In this document: positions 8,951-17,131 of the stretch, one piece after another
Position numbering within the stretch: position 1 is the first letter of the stretch
Layout of the letters: every line of letters starts with the position of its first letter
From: Halobacillus campisalis
GTDB taxonomy: Bacteria > Bacillota > Bacilli > Bacillales > Halobacillaceae
Assembly: GCF_030345335.1 (NCBI RefSeq)
Contig: NZ_JAPVRC010000004.1
Coordinates: 267,711 to 331,710, forward strand
Length of the DNA stretch: 64,000 nucleotides
Direction: 5' to 3'
Notes under the pieces: generated by a model
Database searches by the model: none
The model's input: only the letters and a program-made list of their open reading frames with translations
What the model was told of the DNA's origin: nothing
Position numbers and translations under genes: made by a program

Positions 8951-9886
8951 CTCTGCTTCATTTTCCCACCTTTTCAAATAAGGATACGGGTCGAATGACC
9001 ATTCTCTATTTCCATTGTCTTGATACATTCCATAATGAAGATGTGGCGGGAACTTGCCGGATGTACCAGGGGGACCATAGCCGGATGAACCTACACTTCC
9101 TACAACGTCTCCAGGCTGCACAACATCTCCTACTTTGATGTCCTCACTGAAACCGCTAAGATGGGCGTAATAATGATAAATATTGTAAATATCCCGAATG
9201 CCTACCCGCCAGCCTCCGAACTTATTCCAACCCTTCATCTCTACTACTCCATACGTTGTCGACTTAACCGGAACGCCGTAATTGGCAAATATGTCTGTTC
9301 CTTCATGCATCCTTCGTCCTCCAAAGCCTCTTGCGTCCCCCCAAGTATTGTTATAGCTGAAATTCGCTTCAATCGGTAGGGGGAAATCCCTGTCTCTTAA
9401 CATGACCGTTTGAAATTTATCGAAAACTTTTTCAGTGTTCATGATGGTTTGCACGGTCAAGTCGCGTTTGTAATAATTCCACAGGGCGATTCGGATATCA
9501 TCTTCTGTTGTGCCATAAGACTGCAAGTAACTTCCTAAACTCCATAGTATATCTTCATCATTCGTTTGATCTATTTCGTTATTCCCGTCCCCATTATCGC
9601 CCCATCCATTAGGAAAGAAACCTGGTTCAGCTTTAATTCCTTCCCAGAATAGAGGATCAGGACGAAAAGCGGTCACCCGGTTCTCTGGTTTACCTTCATG
9701 AATTTGACGCTCATATTGATCAATAGCGGCAAAAAAAGTCCAGGATATGCCCGTGACTGCTTCCGTCTTTTTATAAAGAGCCATCCTCTCTATATCACTT
9801 TCTTGTTCAGTCGAAACGGCTCCACTGACAGAAGGGAAAAACCAAACAGAAAATAGAATGAACAGTAAACCATAACCTAATTTCAT
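8942..9886 (-). CDS. lytH: M23 peptidoglycan endopeptidase, LytH-like
   Basis: A 314-residue secreted zinc peptidase. The N terminus is a signal peptide (about residues 1-22). The C-terminal M23/LytM domain has the zinc ligands H-x3-D in MHEGTDIF (near residue 194), the catalytic HYYAH near 238-242 and the HLHYG motif near 282. Size and N-terminal region resemble B. subtilis LytH, the sporulation L-Ala-D-Glu endopeptidase that trims cortex cross-links. SD AAGGAGGG lies 7 bases before the ATG. It is followed upstream by the yutC-like lipoprotein gene in the same direction. LytH and YutC-type proteins are both sporulation-linked, so co-expression in the forespore or mother cell is plausible. 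Confidence 0.9.
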   Translation of the reverse strand: MKLGYGLLFILFSVWFFPSVSGAVSTEQESDIERMALYKKTEAVTGISWTFFAAIDQYERQIHEGKPENRVTAFRPDPLFWEGIKAEPGFFPNGWGDNGDGNNEIDQTNDEDILWSLGSYLQSYGTTEDDIRIALWNYYKRDLTVQTIMNTEKVFDKFQTVMLRDRDFPLPIEANFSYNNTWGDARGFGGRRMHEGTDIFANYGVPVKSTTYGVVEMKGWNKFGGWRVGIRDIYNIYHYYAHLSGFSEDIKVGDVVQPGDVVGSVGSSGYGPPGTSGKFPPHLHYGMYQDNGNREWSFDPYPYLKRWENEAENK

Positions 9887-9924
9887 TGTTTTACCCTCCT
9901 TGTAAAAAATGATGAGTTGATATT

Positions 9925-10503
9925 TCAGCTTTCTTCGACGTTTTCACTCGTTGTAGAACCTTGTGGGGATTTTTTCATTTTATCTACAATTCGACTAATG
10001 CCTTCATTGTAATTTTCGTCATAGACAGTGGAATTACTTAAGCTTTGTATGTCTCCATAAGCTGTGGGCTCGTCCGAAACATATACATGATAAAAGCTTG
10101 GGACAAGAGAATAAGCCGTTTTCTTTACGATATCTGCATTCTGGTTCTTGTCTTTATCTTCCGGACCTTTATAGGCTACAAGTATTTCGTTATCAGTGAC
10201 CAGCGTAGCTACATCATCGAAATCTTCGTAACGAAGGATCATTCGGCTGATCATATCAGCCATCTGTTCGCGGTTAACCTTAATCTTATGGTTGCGTTCA
10301 GATTCCTGGTCTAACTGATCTTTCTGAAACCGGACATAGCCTACCTGGCCGTCTGCAGGTTCTTCGTTATAGTTATCCATAGCATTTCCAGGGATCGAGT
10401 GATCTTTATCTGGTTGAGTGTTCTCGTTTTCTTCTGTGTTGCAGCCTGCTAAAAGCGCAGCAGTTAACCCGAAAAGGATAAAGCCCTTTAATAAATTGTC
10501 CAT
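9925..10503 (-). CDS. yutC: YhcN/YlaJ-family sporulation lipoprotein (YutC-like)
   Basis: A 192-residue lipoprotein: signal peptide with lipobox AALLAGC, so Cys21 is the likely lipidated residue. The remaining domain has the YhcN/YlaJ pattern of alternating strands, with ADMISRMILRYEDFDDVATLVTDNEILVAY and a late SVFHVYVSDEP-like stretch, followed by a Ser-rich acidic tail. Members are found in spore inner membranes or associated with sporulation; molecular function is unknown. SD GGAAG lies 8 bases before the ATG. It stands 38 bases ahead of the lytH-like gene on the same strand. Confidence 0.82.
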   Translation of the reverse strand: MDNLLKGFILFGLTAALLAGCNTEENENTQPDKDHSIPGNAMDNYNEEPADGQVGYVRFQKDQLDQESERNHKIKVNREQMADMISRMILRYEDFDDVATLVTDNEILVAYKGPEDKDKNQNADIVKKTAYSLVPSFYHVYVSDEPTAYGDIQSLSNSTVYDENYNEGISRIVDKMKKSPQGSTTSENVEES

Positions 10504-10640
10504 TATTCATCTTCCTTTATAGTTTATACTTTACAGTTAGCTTGGACGAAAATTTGATTATGATACAATTTTTTATCATCTATTTCCTCGTCATATACCA
10601 AATATGGTACACTTGAATCAATAAGGTAAGGTGATTTCAG

Positions 10641-10916
10641 TTGATTGAATTATTCGGAAAAAATTATGAGCTCATTGAAGATTATAGAGAAGCATTCAAT
10701 GAAGAAGATCTAGAAGGACGTTTCAGTGACATATTGAGCAAGTACGATTTTATTGTCGGAGACTGGGGTTACGGTCAGCTTCGTTTAAAAGGATTCTATG
10801 ATGATCAAAATACGAAAGCTACATTTGATACAAAGATCAGTACCCTTGAAGATTATTTGTATGAGTACTGTAACTTTGGGTGTGCCTATTTTGTATTGAA
10901 ACGCGTAGAACAATAA
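10641..10916 (+). CDS. yutD: YutD family protein (DUF1027)
   Basis: A 91-residue cytoplasmic protein of the Firmicute YutD/DUF1027 family. Typical features are the stretch YDFIVGDWGYGQLRLKGFY and the C-terminal YLYEYCNFGCAYFVLK with two Cys. It starts with TTG at 10641; AAGGTAAGGTG just upstream is the SD. The length matches the family. Function is not established. Confidence 0.85.
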   Translation: MIELFGKNYELIEDYREAFNEEDLEGRFSDILSKYDFIVGDWGYGQLRLKGFYDDQNTKATFDTKISTLEDYLYEYCNFGCAYFVLKRVEQ

Positions 10917-10956
10917 ACCGACGTGCCATGATAAGCACGTCGGTTTATTATTAGTT
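10912..10956. terminator. Bidirectional terminator
   Basis: AAACCGACGTGC pairs with GCACGTCGGTTT around a short loop, with A-rich and T-rich flanks on both sides, between convergent genes. Confidence 0.85.
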
Positions 10957-11241
10957 TTTTTCTTCGGACGGTTTCATATTGGTATGCTCTTCATCATGCG
11001 TAGGGTGGGCTCCTGGGAATTTTCTTGGAATGTCGTGATGGAGACCCTTATACTCATAGTTGAAAGCACTATAGTAGCGCTGTTTTTCTGTCCACGGAGC
11101 ACTTTTACGATTAGACACAGGTTCTTCCTTATTACGTGGGGAACCATAGGGCCCTTCAGGCAATTGTTCCGGAGTCAGATAATTTCGCCCGGCCTCTACA
11201 TTGGCAAAATCAGTGTAAATATCTTTTTGTTTTTTATCCAC
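10951..11241 (-). CDS. Conserved small hydrophilic protein (possibly DUF3905)
   Basis: A 96-residue soluble protein rich in Pro, Tyr, His and charged residues, with no membrane segment. The pattern IYTDFANVEAGRNYLTPEQLPEGPYG and PGAHPTHDEE resembles small Bacillaceae proteins I remember as DUF3905, but this is not certain. It starts with GTG at 11241, with SD AAGGAGGG. A shared terminator lies at its 3' end. No function can be proposed. Confidence 0.7.
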   Translation of the reverse strand: MDKKQKDIYTDFANVEAGRNYLTPEQLPEGPYGSPRNKEEPVSNRKSAPWTEKQRYYSAFNYEYKGLHHDIPRKFPGAHPTHDEEHTNMKPSEEKN

Positions 11242-11292
11242 AAAAAACCCTCCTTGGTTTTAGTGTATCCAAAGAGGGATTAGCTATGTCGA

Positions 11293-11559
11293 TTAAAGGA
11301 ATTTGTGTAAACAGTTTCTTAGTTGATCAGCTTCCATTTGATTGATGTGAAAAACGTGCTCAATATGACCTTTCTTATCAAGCGTTTCATGATTAAGTAA
11401 AAAATTATGGTTGCCGAGAAGGTCTACGACTAGTGTGTCACTCTTAAAGTAAGAAGCCTTCATAAAAACGAATTCGTACCGGCGATTTCCTGCGGTAAAG
11501 CTGACAAAGCGTGATGGTACTTGTTCTTCTTGATCTTTTAAAACTTTTATATCACCCAA
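11293..11559 (-). CDS. DUF3055 family protein
   Basis: An 88-residue cytoplasmic protein. SRFVSFTAGNRRYEFVFM and the later LVVDLLGNHNFLLNHETLDKKGH with EADQLRNCLHKFL match DUF3055 proteins found beside yutD/yutE in Bacillaceae. The in-frame ATG at 11577 overlaps the SD AAAGGAG; the TTG at 11559 lies 8 bases after GGAG and is the likelier start, making the protein LGDIKVLKDQ... Function unknown. Confidence 0.78.
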   Translation of the reverse strand: MGDIKVLKDQEEQVPSRFVSFTAGNRRYEFVFMKASYFKSDTLVVDLLGNHNFLLNHETLDKKGHIEHVFHINQMEADQLRNCLHKFL

Positions 11560-11689
11560 ATTGTCATCTCCTTTCATAGGTATGGCGGGTTAACCTAACT
11601 TCATTTTAGCAAAAGGATATCATTGTAGTAAAATGGTAATTGGACTAAGCAAGAATTTATACGGTCAGAAAGTCAAAGGAGGTAGGATC

Positions 11690-12133
11690 ATGTATTTTGT
11701 AGATAGACGAAAAATCGAGCAAATTCTTGAATATATGGAAAGGCTTCTCGATGAATCTAAGAAGCAGCAAGCACAAACTTTCGCCGAACGCCTTGCTTTC
11801 GAAAGAAAGGTTCACATAACGGTTGAAGCTATCATTGATGCAGGAAATCAAATGATTGATGGCTTCATTATGAGAGATCCCGGCAGTTATGAGGATATTA
11901 TTGATATTTTAACGGATGAAAAAGTTCTCCCTGAGAGCGAAAAATCTGGTTACAAAGACATCATAAGACTTAGAAAAGAGGTTGTACAAAATTATACAAA
12001 TATTGATCATGAAGCAGTCATGAGAGTGTGGGAAGTCAATAAAGACTCGCTGCTCAAATTTCCAATTCGGGTCCGGACTTATTTGGATGAAGAATTAGGT
12101 CCTGTGTCTGCTTTTTCAAGCAATAAGGAGTGA
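11690..12133 (+). CDS. yutE: DUF86 / HepT-like family protein (YutE)
   Basis: A 147-residue all-helical protein of DUF86. The block DAGNQMIDGFIMRDPGSYEDIIDIL and the C-terminal GPVSAF are typical of YutE. DUF86 includes HepT toxins with an R-x4-6-H-x-Y catalytic motif; here the matching place reads RKEVVQNY, with Gln-Asn in place of the His. No antitoxin (MntA/nucleotidyltransferase) gene is adjacent, so a toxin role is unlikely. The ATG at 11690 follows the SD AAAGGAGG; the longer frame from 11633 runs through the SD and is rejected. The next gene begins 11 bases after the stop. Confidence 0.85.
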   Translation: MYFVDRRKIEQILEYMERLLDESKKQQAQTFAERLAFERKVHITVEAIIDAGNQMIDGFIMRDPGSYEDIIDILTDEKVLPESEKSGYKDIIRLRKEVVQNYTNIDHEAVMRVWEVNKDSLLKFPIRVRTYLDEELGPVSAFSSNKE

Positions 12134-12144
12134 AGCTGACAGTT

Positions 12145-12918
12145 ATGGTGCACTATAAAGCTTATTTAATTGATTTGGATGGAACAATGTACAGAGGAAA
12201 TGAAAAGATCCCAGGTGCCGCAGAGTTTATTAAAGAATTAAACCAAGAAGGGATTCCTCATTTGTTCGTTACGAATAATTCAGCTACAGTCCCTGAGAAA
12301 GTAGCTGAGAAATTAATGAAAATGGGGATTGATGCTCGCGAAGAACAAATATTCAACTCAAGCATGGCGGCTGCCAAATATATACGATTAATGGAACATC
12401 ATGCGAAGGCGTATGTCATAGGAGAAGAAGGACTGTATTCTGCACTTGAAAACGAAAACATTCAAATCGTAGACGATAACGCCGATTATGTGGTAATAGG
12501 CATCGACCGCGGTCTCACCTATGAAAAACTGGCAAAAGCCTGTTTGCAAATTAGAAATGGAGCCAAGTTAATAAGTACGAATAAGGACGTCGCTATTCCT
12601 ACTGAAAGAGGCATGGTGCCCGGTAATGGAGCCATAACTTCAGTTATATCTGTAAGCACGGGCATAGATCCTGTCTTTGCAGGTAAGCCTGAACCTATCC
12701 TCATGGAGCAAGCCATCGAAAAGTTAGGTTTTTCAAAAAAAGATGTGCTAATGGTCGGGGATAATTATGATACAGATATTCTGGCGGGTATCCACTCGGG
12801 TATAGATACACTAATGGTGGAAACAGGGGTCAGTACTTTTGAAAGTATTAAACATTATGATGAACAACCTACTTATAAAATCACCGATTTATATAAATGG
12901 AAATTAGATAGAAAATGA
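12145..12918 (+). CDS. yutF: HAD-superfamily phosphatase, class IIA (YutF-like)
   Basis: A 257-residue HAD-IIA phosphatase of the NagD/p-nitrophenyl phosphatase type. Motif I is LIDLDGTMYRG (nucleophile Asp), motif II is LFVTNNS, the conserved Lys lies in VFAGKPEPILM and motif III is VGDNYDTDI. The class IIA cap sits between motifs II and III. It is cytoplasmic and probably dephosphorylates sugar phosphates or nucleotides. A GTG at 12130 overlaps the SD TAAGGAG, so the ATG at 12145 is chosen, although the 14-base spacing is long. It forms a pair with yutE. Confidence 0.9.
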   Translation: MVHYKAYLIDLDGTMYRGNEKIPGAAEFIKELNQEGIPHLFVTNNSATVPEKVAEKLMKMGIDAREEQIFNSSMAAAKYIRLMEHHAKAYVIGEEGLYSALENENIQIVDDNADYVVIGIDRGLTYEKLAKACLQIRNGAKLISTNKDVAIPTERGMVPGNGAITSVISVSTGIDPVFAGKPEPILMEQAIEKLGFSKKDVLMVGDNYDTDILAGIHSGIDTLMVETGVSTFESIKHYDEQPTYKITDLYKWKLDRK

Positions 12919-12952
12919 CGCTATTGAGATCCATAGCGTCATTTTCTCTTTT
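12912..12952 (+). terminator. Rho-independent terminator after yutF
   Basis: AAAATGACGCTAT pairs with ATAGCGTCATTTT, followed by CTCTTTTTTC; the stem overlaps the yutF stop. Confidence 0.85.
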
Positions 12953-13075
12953 TTCTTGACTTCAGCATTTTCCATATTCCTCTCGAAAAGTCCAGATTCA
13001 CAATTAACAAGAGCAATGTAAGGTAAAAGGAAATTGAAAGTTTATTTAATAAACCAAGACTGAGATTGAAGAGGC

Positions 13076-14626
13076 TTATAATAAGTAGGGACCGAAAAAT
13101 ATGGTGATGAACAATAAATGAATGCCTATGAAATAAGAGAGTCTGATTGATACGGACCAATCAAGCTTCTTGGCACTAAGCGCAATAATAGCATAGGTGA
13201 TAAGTGCGAATATACTGATGAAAACGAAAGGGCTGGCTAAAAAGCTTAGATAATCAGGTGCTCTGGCCATCAAGGTCGAAGTGAACACTCGATCGTTAAA
13301 AATAAAAGCGGCAGCTAAATATATTCCAGCTCCTGAGAAGAATATCCAGGGTTTGTCGTGATCAATCGCATTTCCAGGTCCAAACATGATAAATGCTAAA
13401 AATAACATCGGCCAGATAAACCAAATGACGCCTACAAGTAAGGTGAAGAAGCTGTAGGATAACATACCAAGTGTTTTGCCTAACGTATTTAAAAAATAAT
13501 TAATTGTCATTTGATTAGACTGTTTTATAATTTGCTCATCTGACGAGGCCAGAAGCATTCGGTTGGCGTCCCCTTTTAAGTCAAACCATAGGATAGTTTC
13601 TGAATCGATCCAGTAAGGGTGACCTGAAGAGTCTGGAGTATTGCTCAGTCTGGAGACATTTGAGGCTTCATCTTCGCTTATCCACGCTTCATAGATGTTA
13701 AACTGCCTTTCATTTCTATACATTGTTTCTGTAGACCCTAATGCTTTAAAAGTAATATGAGTTTGATCATCGGCGGATGAAAATTCAATATCCGATATGT
13801 CAGTCAGGTTACCTTTACTATTTGGATCATACAGTTCCAGAAGTTCCAGCTCAGGGTTCTCATTCATGCTTTCCTGGGCGAAGTAGTAAAAATTGACGGG
13901 AGAGCCCGACATCGTTTGTTTTTGATTCGTAGTGAGCAGGAGGGAGTACTGGTCTTCTTGAATGGAGAAATTAATATCTTCTACTACTTCAGAGTTTCTG
14001 ACAGTGAATTCGATCGTGCCGAGTTCCTCAGCCCCATCAAAGGTAATATCGTAAAAAGTGAGTTGGTTGTTTCCGCCTCCATTGTAATAGGTGAGTATAT
14101 AAATGCTGCCGTTGTCTTCAACGACCGATAGTTCAGTTTCTTTTTCATCTAGTGTAATCAAAGGAGTAGGTTCAAGGGTGTCGGGGTCAAGGAGCATGAC
14201 TTCAAGTTCTTCCTGATAAATAATCTGCTTTTGTAAAGGGAAGAAACGTGTTATGTCTGAGATTTTTTCACCGGTTTCCCCATCATACATTCCATAATAA
14301 TCCGAATATATTAGATTCTCTTCATCCTGGTAAAACTGAGTCCATTTGTCGTAAGGGATTTCGTATGTATGTTCATTTTCAATAGTGAAAGATTCATCAA
14401 GGAAAAGTTTAGTGACTCCATTTTCATCTAAATAGGAAATATCCATACCACTTTCTTTTTTTTGTACGACAGGGTCCGCGGTCGAAGAGGTGGAGGCAAG
14501 TTCAATTTCGCGACTCCAGTTTTGTTTTGGAGGCTCCGTGACTTCCTGATAATTTTCATAAAATAATAATGCAATTCCCATCAGCATGATGAACGATGGA
14601 AGAAGCCAAATCAATTTTTTTCTCAT
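13076..14626 (-). CDS. Large membrane protein of unknown function with beta-rich ectodomain
   Basis: A 516-residue protein I cannot assign to a named family. An N-terminal signal-anchor (about residues 5-24) is followed by some 350 residues of predominantly beta sequence. Four or five membrane segments follow (about residues 375-516), starting LSYSFFTLLVGVIWFIWPMLFLAF. The ectodomain contains propeller-like turns such as MYDGETGEKI, VMLLDPDTLEPTPL, YPYWIDSE-like and ILWFDLKGD, suggesting a secreted sensor or scaffold domain tethered to a polytopic C terminus. The ATG at 14626 lies about 13 bases after AAAGAGGTG; a GTG at 14641 is the alternative. It stands alone between yutF and yutG. Confidence 0.75.
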   Translation of the reverse strand: MRKKLIWLLPSFIMLMGIALLFYENYQEVTEPPKQNWSREIELASTSSTADPVVQKKESGMDISYLDENGVTKLFLDESFTIENEHTYEIPYDKWTQFYQDEENLIYSDYYGMYDGETGEKISDITRFFPLQKQIIYQEELEVMLLDPDTLEPTPLITLDEKETELSVVEDNGSIYILTYYNGGGNNQLTFYDITFDGAEELGTIEFTVRNSEVVEDINFSIQEDQYSLLLTTNQKQTMSGSPVNFYYFAQESMNENPELELLELYDPNSKGNLTDISDIEFSSADDQTHITFKALGSTETMYRNERQFNIYEAWISEDEASNVSRLSNTPDSSGHPYWIDSETILWFDLKGDANRMLLASSDEQIIKQSNQMTINYFLNTLGKTLGMLSYSFFTLLVGVIWFIWPMLFLAFIMFGPGNAIDHDKPWIFFSGAGIYLAAAFIFNDRVFTSTLMARAPDYLSFLASPFVFISIFALITYAIIALSAKKLDWSVSIRLSYFIGIHLLFITIFFGPYLL

Positions 14627-14698
14627 TGCCGTGTTGTACACCTCTTTCTTATATTTTGTAGTTCACTTTGATTATACGAATTGATTTGGATAAAGTTT

Positions 14699-14742
14699 CA
14701 AAAAAAGTAAGAAACCGCCCCAAAAATGGAGCGGTTTCTCAG
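14699..14742 (-). terminator. Terminator after yutG
   Basis: On the minus strand GAGAAACCGCTCC pairs with GGGGCGGTTTC and is followed by TTACTTTTTTTG, just past the yutG stop. Confidence 0.8.
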
Positions 14743-14752
14743 TAGGTTCTGC

Positions 14753-15259
14753 TTAATATTCTTCGCCTACCGCACTATGGGCTAACCGGCTTGATGCCGC
14801 GGCTGCAATGGCACCTACAATGTCATCTAGAAAAGTATGGCAATCACCAGAAGATTTATCGTTCAATTTCTTTAGAATTCCTGGTTTTTGTTTATCAATA
14901 TAGCCGTAATTTGTAAAACCGATTGAACCATATACGTTTACAATGGAAAACGCGATGATTTCATCCACCCCATACAAACCTTCATCTGCTTCTATAGTCG
15001 CTTGAAGCGGCTCCTCAAGCGCTTTTGTCTCAGCAAGTTTATCAAGCTGAATTCCGGTTAATATCGCATTTTGAACTTCTCTTTTTTTCAACACCTGGTG
15101 AACATTAAAGCGACAGTCCTCCATCGATAAATTGGGGTGATATTTAGATTGAAGGTAATGGACAAGTTCAGCCATATCATCAATCGTGACACCTCGGTCA
15201 CTAAGCCAATCTCTGGCTGTTTTTTCTAATACGGAAATTTTTCTGTTTTCTTCTCTCAA
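14753..15259 (-). CDS. yutG: Phosphatidylglycerophosphatase A-like protein (YutG)
   Basis: A 168-residue protein of the YutG/PgpA-related family. It has the conserved VDEIIAFSIVNVYGSIGFTNYGYIDK segment and the C-terminal HTFLDDIVGAIAAAASSRLAH. PgpA converts phosphatidylglycerophosphate to phosphatidylglycerol in Gram-negatives; the short Firmicute version is soluble-looking here, so this activity is an extrapolation. It starts with TTG at 15259 with SD GGGAGGTC 6 bases before. It is a single gene with its own terminator. Confidence 0.82.
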   Translation of the reverse strand: MREENRKISVLEKTARDWLSDRGVTIDDMAELVHYLQSKYHPNLSMEDCRFNVHQVLKKREVQNAILTGIQLDKLAETKALEEPLQATIEADEGLYGVDEIIAFSIVNVYGSIGFTNYGYIDKQKPGILKKLNDKSSGDCHTFLDDIVGAIAAAASSRLAHSAVGEEY

Positions 15260-15414
15260 GATAAAGACCTCCCTGTTAACAGTTGCTGCTTACTCTATAG
15301 CATATTATTGAAAAATTAAAGCGTTAGTTGTATTATACCAGATGGTCGTTCACGTATCTTAAAATGTGTAGTCCTCCTTCATTTCTATTATAATAAACTA
15401 GAGGTGATTTTAAA

Positions 15415-16380
15415 ATGAACAAACCCTATGTTTACTCCACAAGGAAACTCCCAGAACACTTAACTGCCCGTTATAAAAATAATTTGAACCTTTACATGTG
15501 GGAGAGTGAAACGGAACCTGTCCCTCCTGAGGTACTCAAGCAGGAGCTCGAGAAAGCAGATGGGGTTCTTACGACACTCACAGATCAAGTGGATGACCAA
15601 CTATTAGATCATTCCTCTCATTTAAAAATTGTAGCCAACATGGCAGTAGGCTTTGATAACATTGATGTAGATAGCGCTGAAAAAAGGAATGTCATTGTTA
15701 CGAATACGCCCGATGTTCTCACGGACACTACAGCGGACCTGGCCTTTACTCTATTGACAGCCGCAGCAAGACGAGTTGTTGAAGCCGCAGAGTATGTTAA
15801 AGAGGGGCAGTGGGGAAAGTGGTCTCCTTTTTTATTGGCAGGTTCAGATGTACATCACAAGAAATTAGGAATTGTAGGAATGGGGAGGATTGGAGAAGCG
15901 GTAGCCAAACGAGCGAAAGGCTTCGACATGGATGTCGCATACTATAACCGAACAAGAAAAGCAGAAGCCGAAGAAGCAATCGGCGTTCGTTATGAATCCT
16001 TCGATAATTTGATAGAATCGAGTGATTTCGTAATGTGTCTCGTCCCGCTTACGAAAGAAACGACTAAGCTTTTCAACACAGAAGTGTTTAAAAAGATGAA
16101 GCACAGCTCCATTTTCATCAATGTTTCCAGGGGAGCGACAGTAGACGAAGATGCCTTATATGCTGCGCTTCAATCTGGGGAAATTAAAGGAGCGGGTTTA
16201 GATGTATTTGAAAATGAACCTATTTCTCCTTCTCATCCGCTGCTGTCCCTTAAACAGGTCGTCTGTCTGCCTCATATTGGCTCGGCCAGTATTGAGACGA
16301 GGGAAGCTATGATTACATTGTGTCTGGAAAACCTGTCAAACGTGCTGAGCGGTAAGGAAGCAGTGACCCCCGTTAATTAA
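15415..16380 (+). CDS. D-2-hydroxyacid dehydrogenase (NAD(P)-dependent, glyoxylate reductase type)
   Basis: A 321-residue cytoplasmic dehydrogenase. The Rossmann motif is GIVGMGRIGEAVA near residue 150. The catalytic triad is visible: Arg in NVSRGATVD, Glu in DVFENEP and His in LPHIGSAS. The family reduces 2-keto acids such as glyoxylate, hydroxypyruvate or 2-ketogluconate; the most similar B. subtilis type is YvcT. The exact substrate is not visible. A promoter-like TATTATAATAA lies upstream and the SD GAGGTG is 8 bases before the ATG. A palindromic repeat follows its stop directly. Confidence 0.9.
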   Translation: MNKPYVYSTRKLPEHLTARYKNNLNLYMWESETEPVPPEVLKQELEKADGVLTTLTDQVDDQLLDHSSHLKIVANMAVGFDNIDVDSAEKRNVIVTNTPDVLTDTTADLAFTLLTAAARRVVEAAEYVKEGQWGKWSPFLLAGSDVHHKKLGIVGMGRIGEAVAKRAKGFDMDVAYYNRTRKAEAEEAIGVRYESFDNLIESSDFVMCLVPLTKETTKLFNTEVFKKMKHSSIFINVSRGATVDEDALYAALQSGEIKGAGLDVFENEPISPSHPLLSLKQVVCLPHIGSASIETREAMITLCLENLSNVLSGKEAVTPVN

Positions 16381-16381
16381 A

Positions 16382-16690
16382 GGGCATTGTTAAAAGTGAT
16401 TTTTCAAATAAGCTCCCTATTCTTGAAAGCTCAGTTTCGAGACATAGTGGGAGCTTAGGGGCTGAAGGAAAAGGTTCGCTTTCCGTGGGGCGGGCGCTGA
16501 GCCTCCTCAAGCTTTCGCTCTGCGGGGGCTCACCTGTCCCGCTGCTCCCACAGGAAAGCGAGTAGCTTCCCAACCACCCCTGGCTCTTAACAGGGTAACG
16601 AACTCCGGTTATCTCAAAACCAAGTATTCCGCAATCCTGCCATATTGTTGAATAACTTGTAATGAAAAACCAGCAAAGTTTAGAGCAGCC
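16382..16690 (+). repeat. Palindromic intergenic repeat (copy C)
   Basis: About 309 bases between the dehydrogenase gene and yutI. Ends are GGCATTGTTAAAA (16382) and the inverted TTTAGAGCAGCC (to 16690). The core CGCTTTCCGTGGGGCGGG...TGAGCCTCCTC...GGCTCACC...CTCCCACAGGAAAGCGAG forms a hairpin. The right flank (AGCTTCCCAACCACCCC...CCTGCCATATTGTTGAATAAC) is shared with the copy ending at 39778, whereas the left outer arm is diverged. A frame at 16373-16708 is an artefact of the repeat. The 360-base gap holds no gene. Confidence 0.8.
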
Positions 16691-16744
16691 ATTAAAAAAT
16701 CCGCACACATAGGTGTACGGATTTGAATGCAGTCTGGCGATTTA

Positions 16745-16966
16745 TTAAAATACCTGCTCTACTTCGTAGATCCCAGGAACTTCTTGTGCAAGGGCACGTT
16801 CAATACCTGCTTTTAGAGTGATTGTAGAACTTGGGCAGTTCCCGCATGCACCCATAAGACGAAGACGTACAATTCCGTCTTCAACGTCTACTAATTCAAC
16901 GTCTCCTCCGTCACGAAGTAAAAATGGGCGAAGTTTATTCAGTACTTCTTGAACTTGAGCTTCCAT
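16745..16966 (-). CDS. yutI: NifU-like Fe-S scaffold protein (YutI)
   Basis: A 73-residue protein made only of the NifU C-terminal (Nfu) domain. It has the [20 protein letters not shown] block and the cluster-binding C-x2-C in GACGNCPSS. Nfu proteins carry 4Fe-4S or 2Fe-2S clusters from the scaffold to apo-enzymes. The ATG at 16966 lies 7 bases after AAGGGGAAG; a TTG at 16972 is less likely. It is transcribed divergently from yuzD, with a putative Fur box between them. With sufB and the A-type carrier at 17.9 kb it makes a third Fe-S assembly function in the window. Confidence 0.92.
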   Translation of the reverse strand: MEAQVQEVLNKLRPFLLRDGGDVELVDVEDGIVRLRLMGACGNCPSSTITLKAGIERALAQEVPGIYEVEQVF

Positions 16967-17047
16967 GTTCAATCTTCCCCTTTCATTGATCTAATTATAA
17001 ATCCAATTTCAATAAAAATCTATGATCGTCTCACTAAAAAAAATAAA

Positions 17048-17066
17048 TTGAGAACCATTTTCATTT
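17048..17066. promoter_or_regulatory. Putative Fur-like operator
   Basis: TTGAGAACCATTTTCATTT matches the 7-1-7 Fur box (TGATAATnATTATCA) at 11 of the 14 defined positions. It sits between divergent yutI and yuzD in an otherwise AT-rich gap. Function is inferred only. Confidence 0.4.
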
Positions 17067-17131
17067 TATCTTTTTTTCGAGGTTTTGTAAACTGTAGGTA
17101 CCTACAAATAAACGTTACAGGAGGACAAGGG

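Noticed and set aside
16373..16708. 111-codon minus-strand frame
   Set aside because: It overlaps repeat copy C and the end of the dehydrogenase gene; no SD or family match.
16949..17131. N-terminal extension of yuzD
   Set aside because: It crosses the divergent promoter region and a possible Fur box; the ATG at 17132 has a strong SD.
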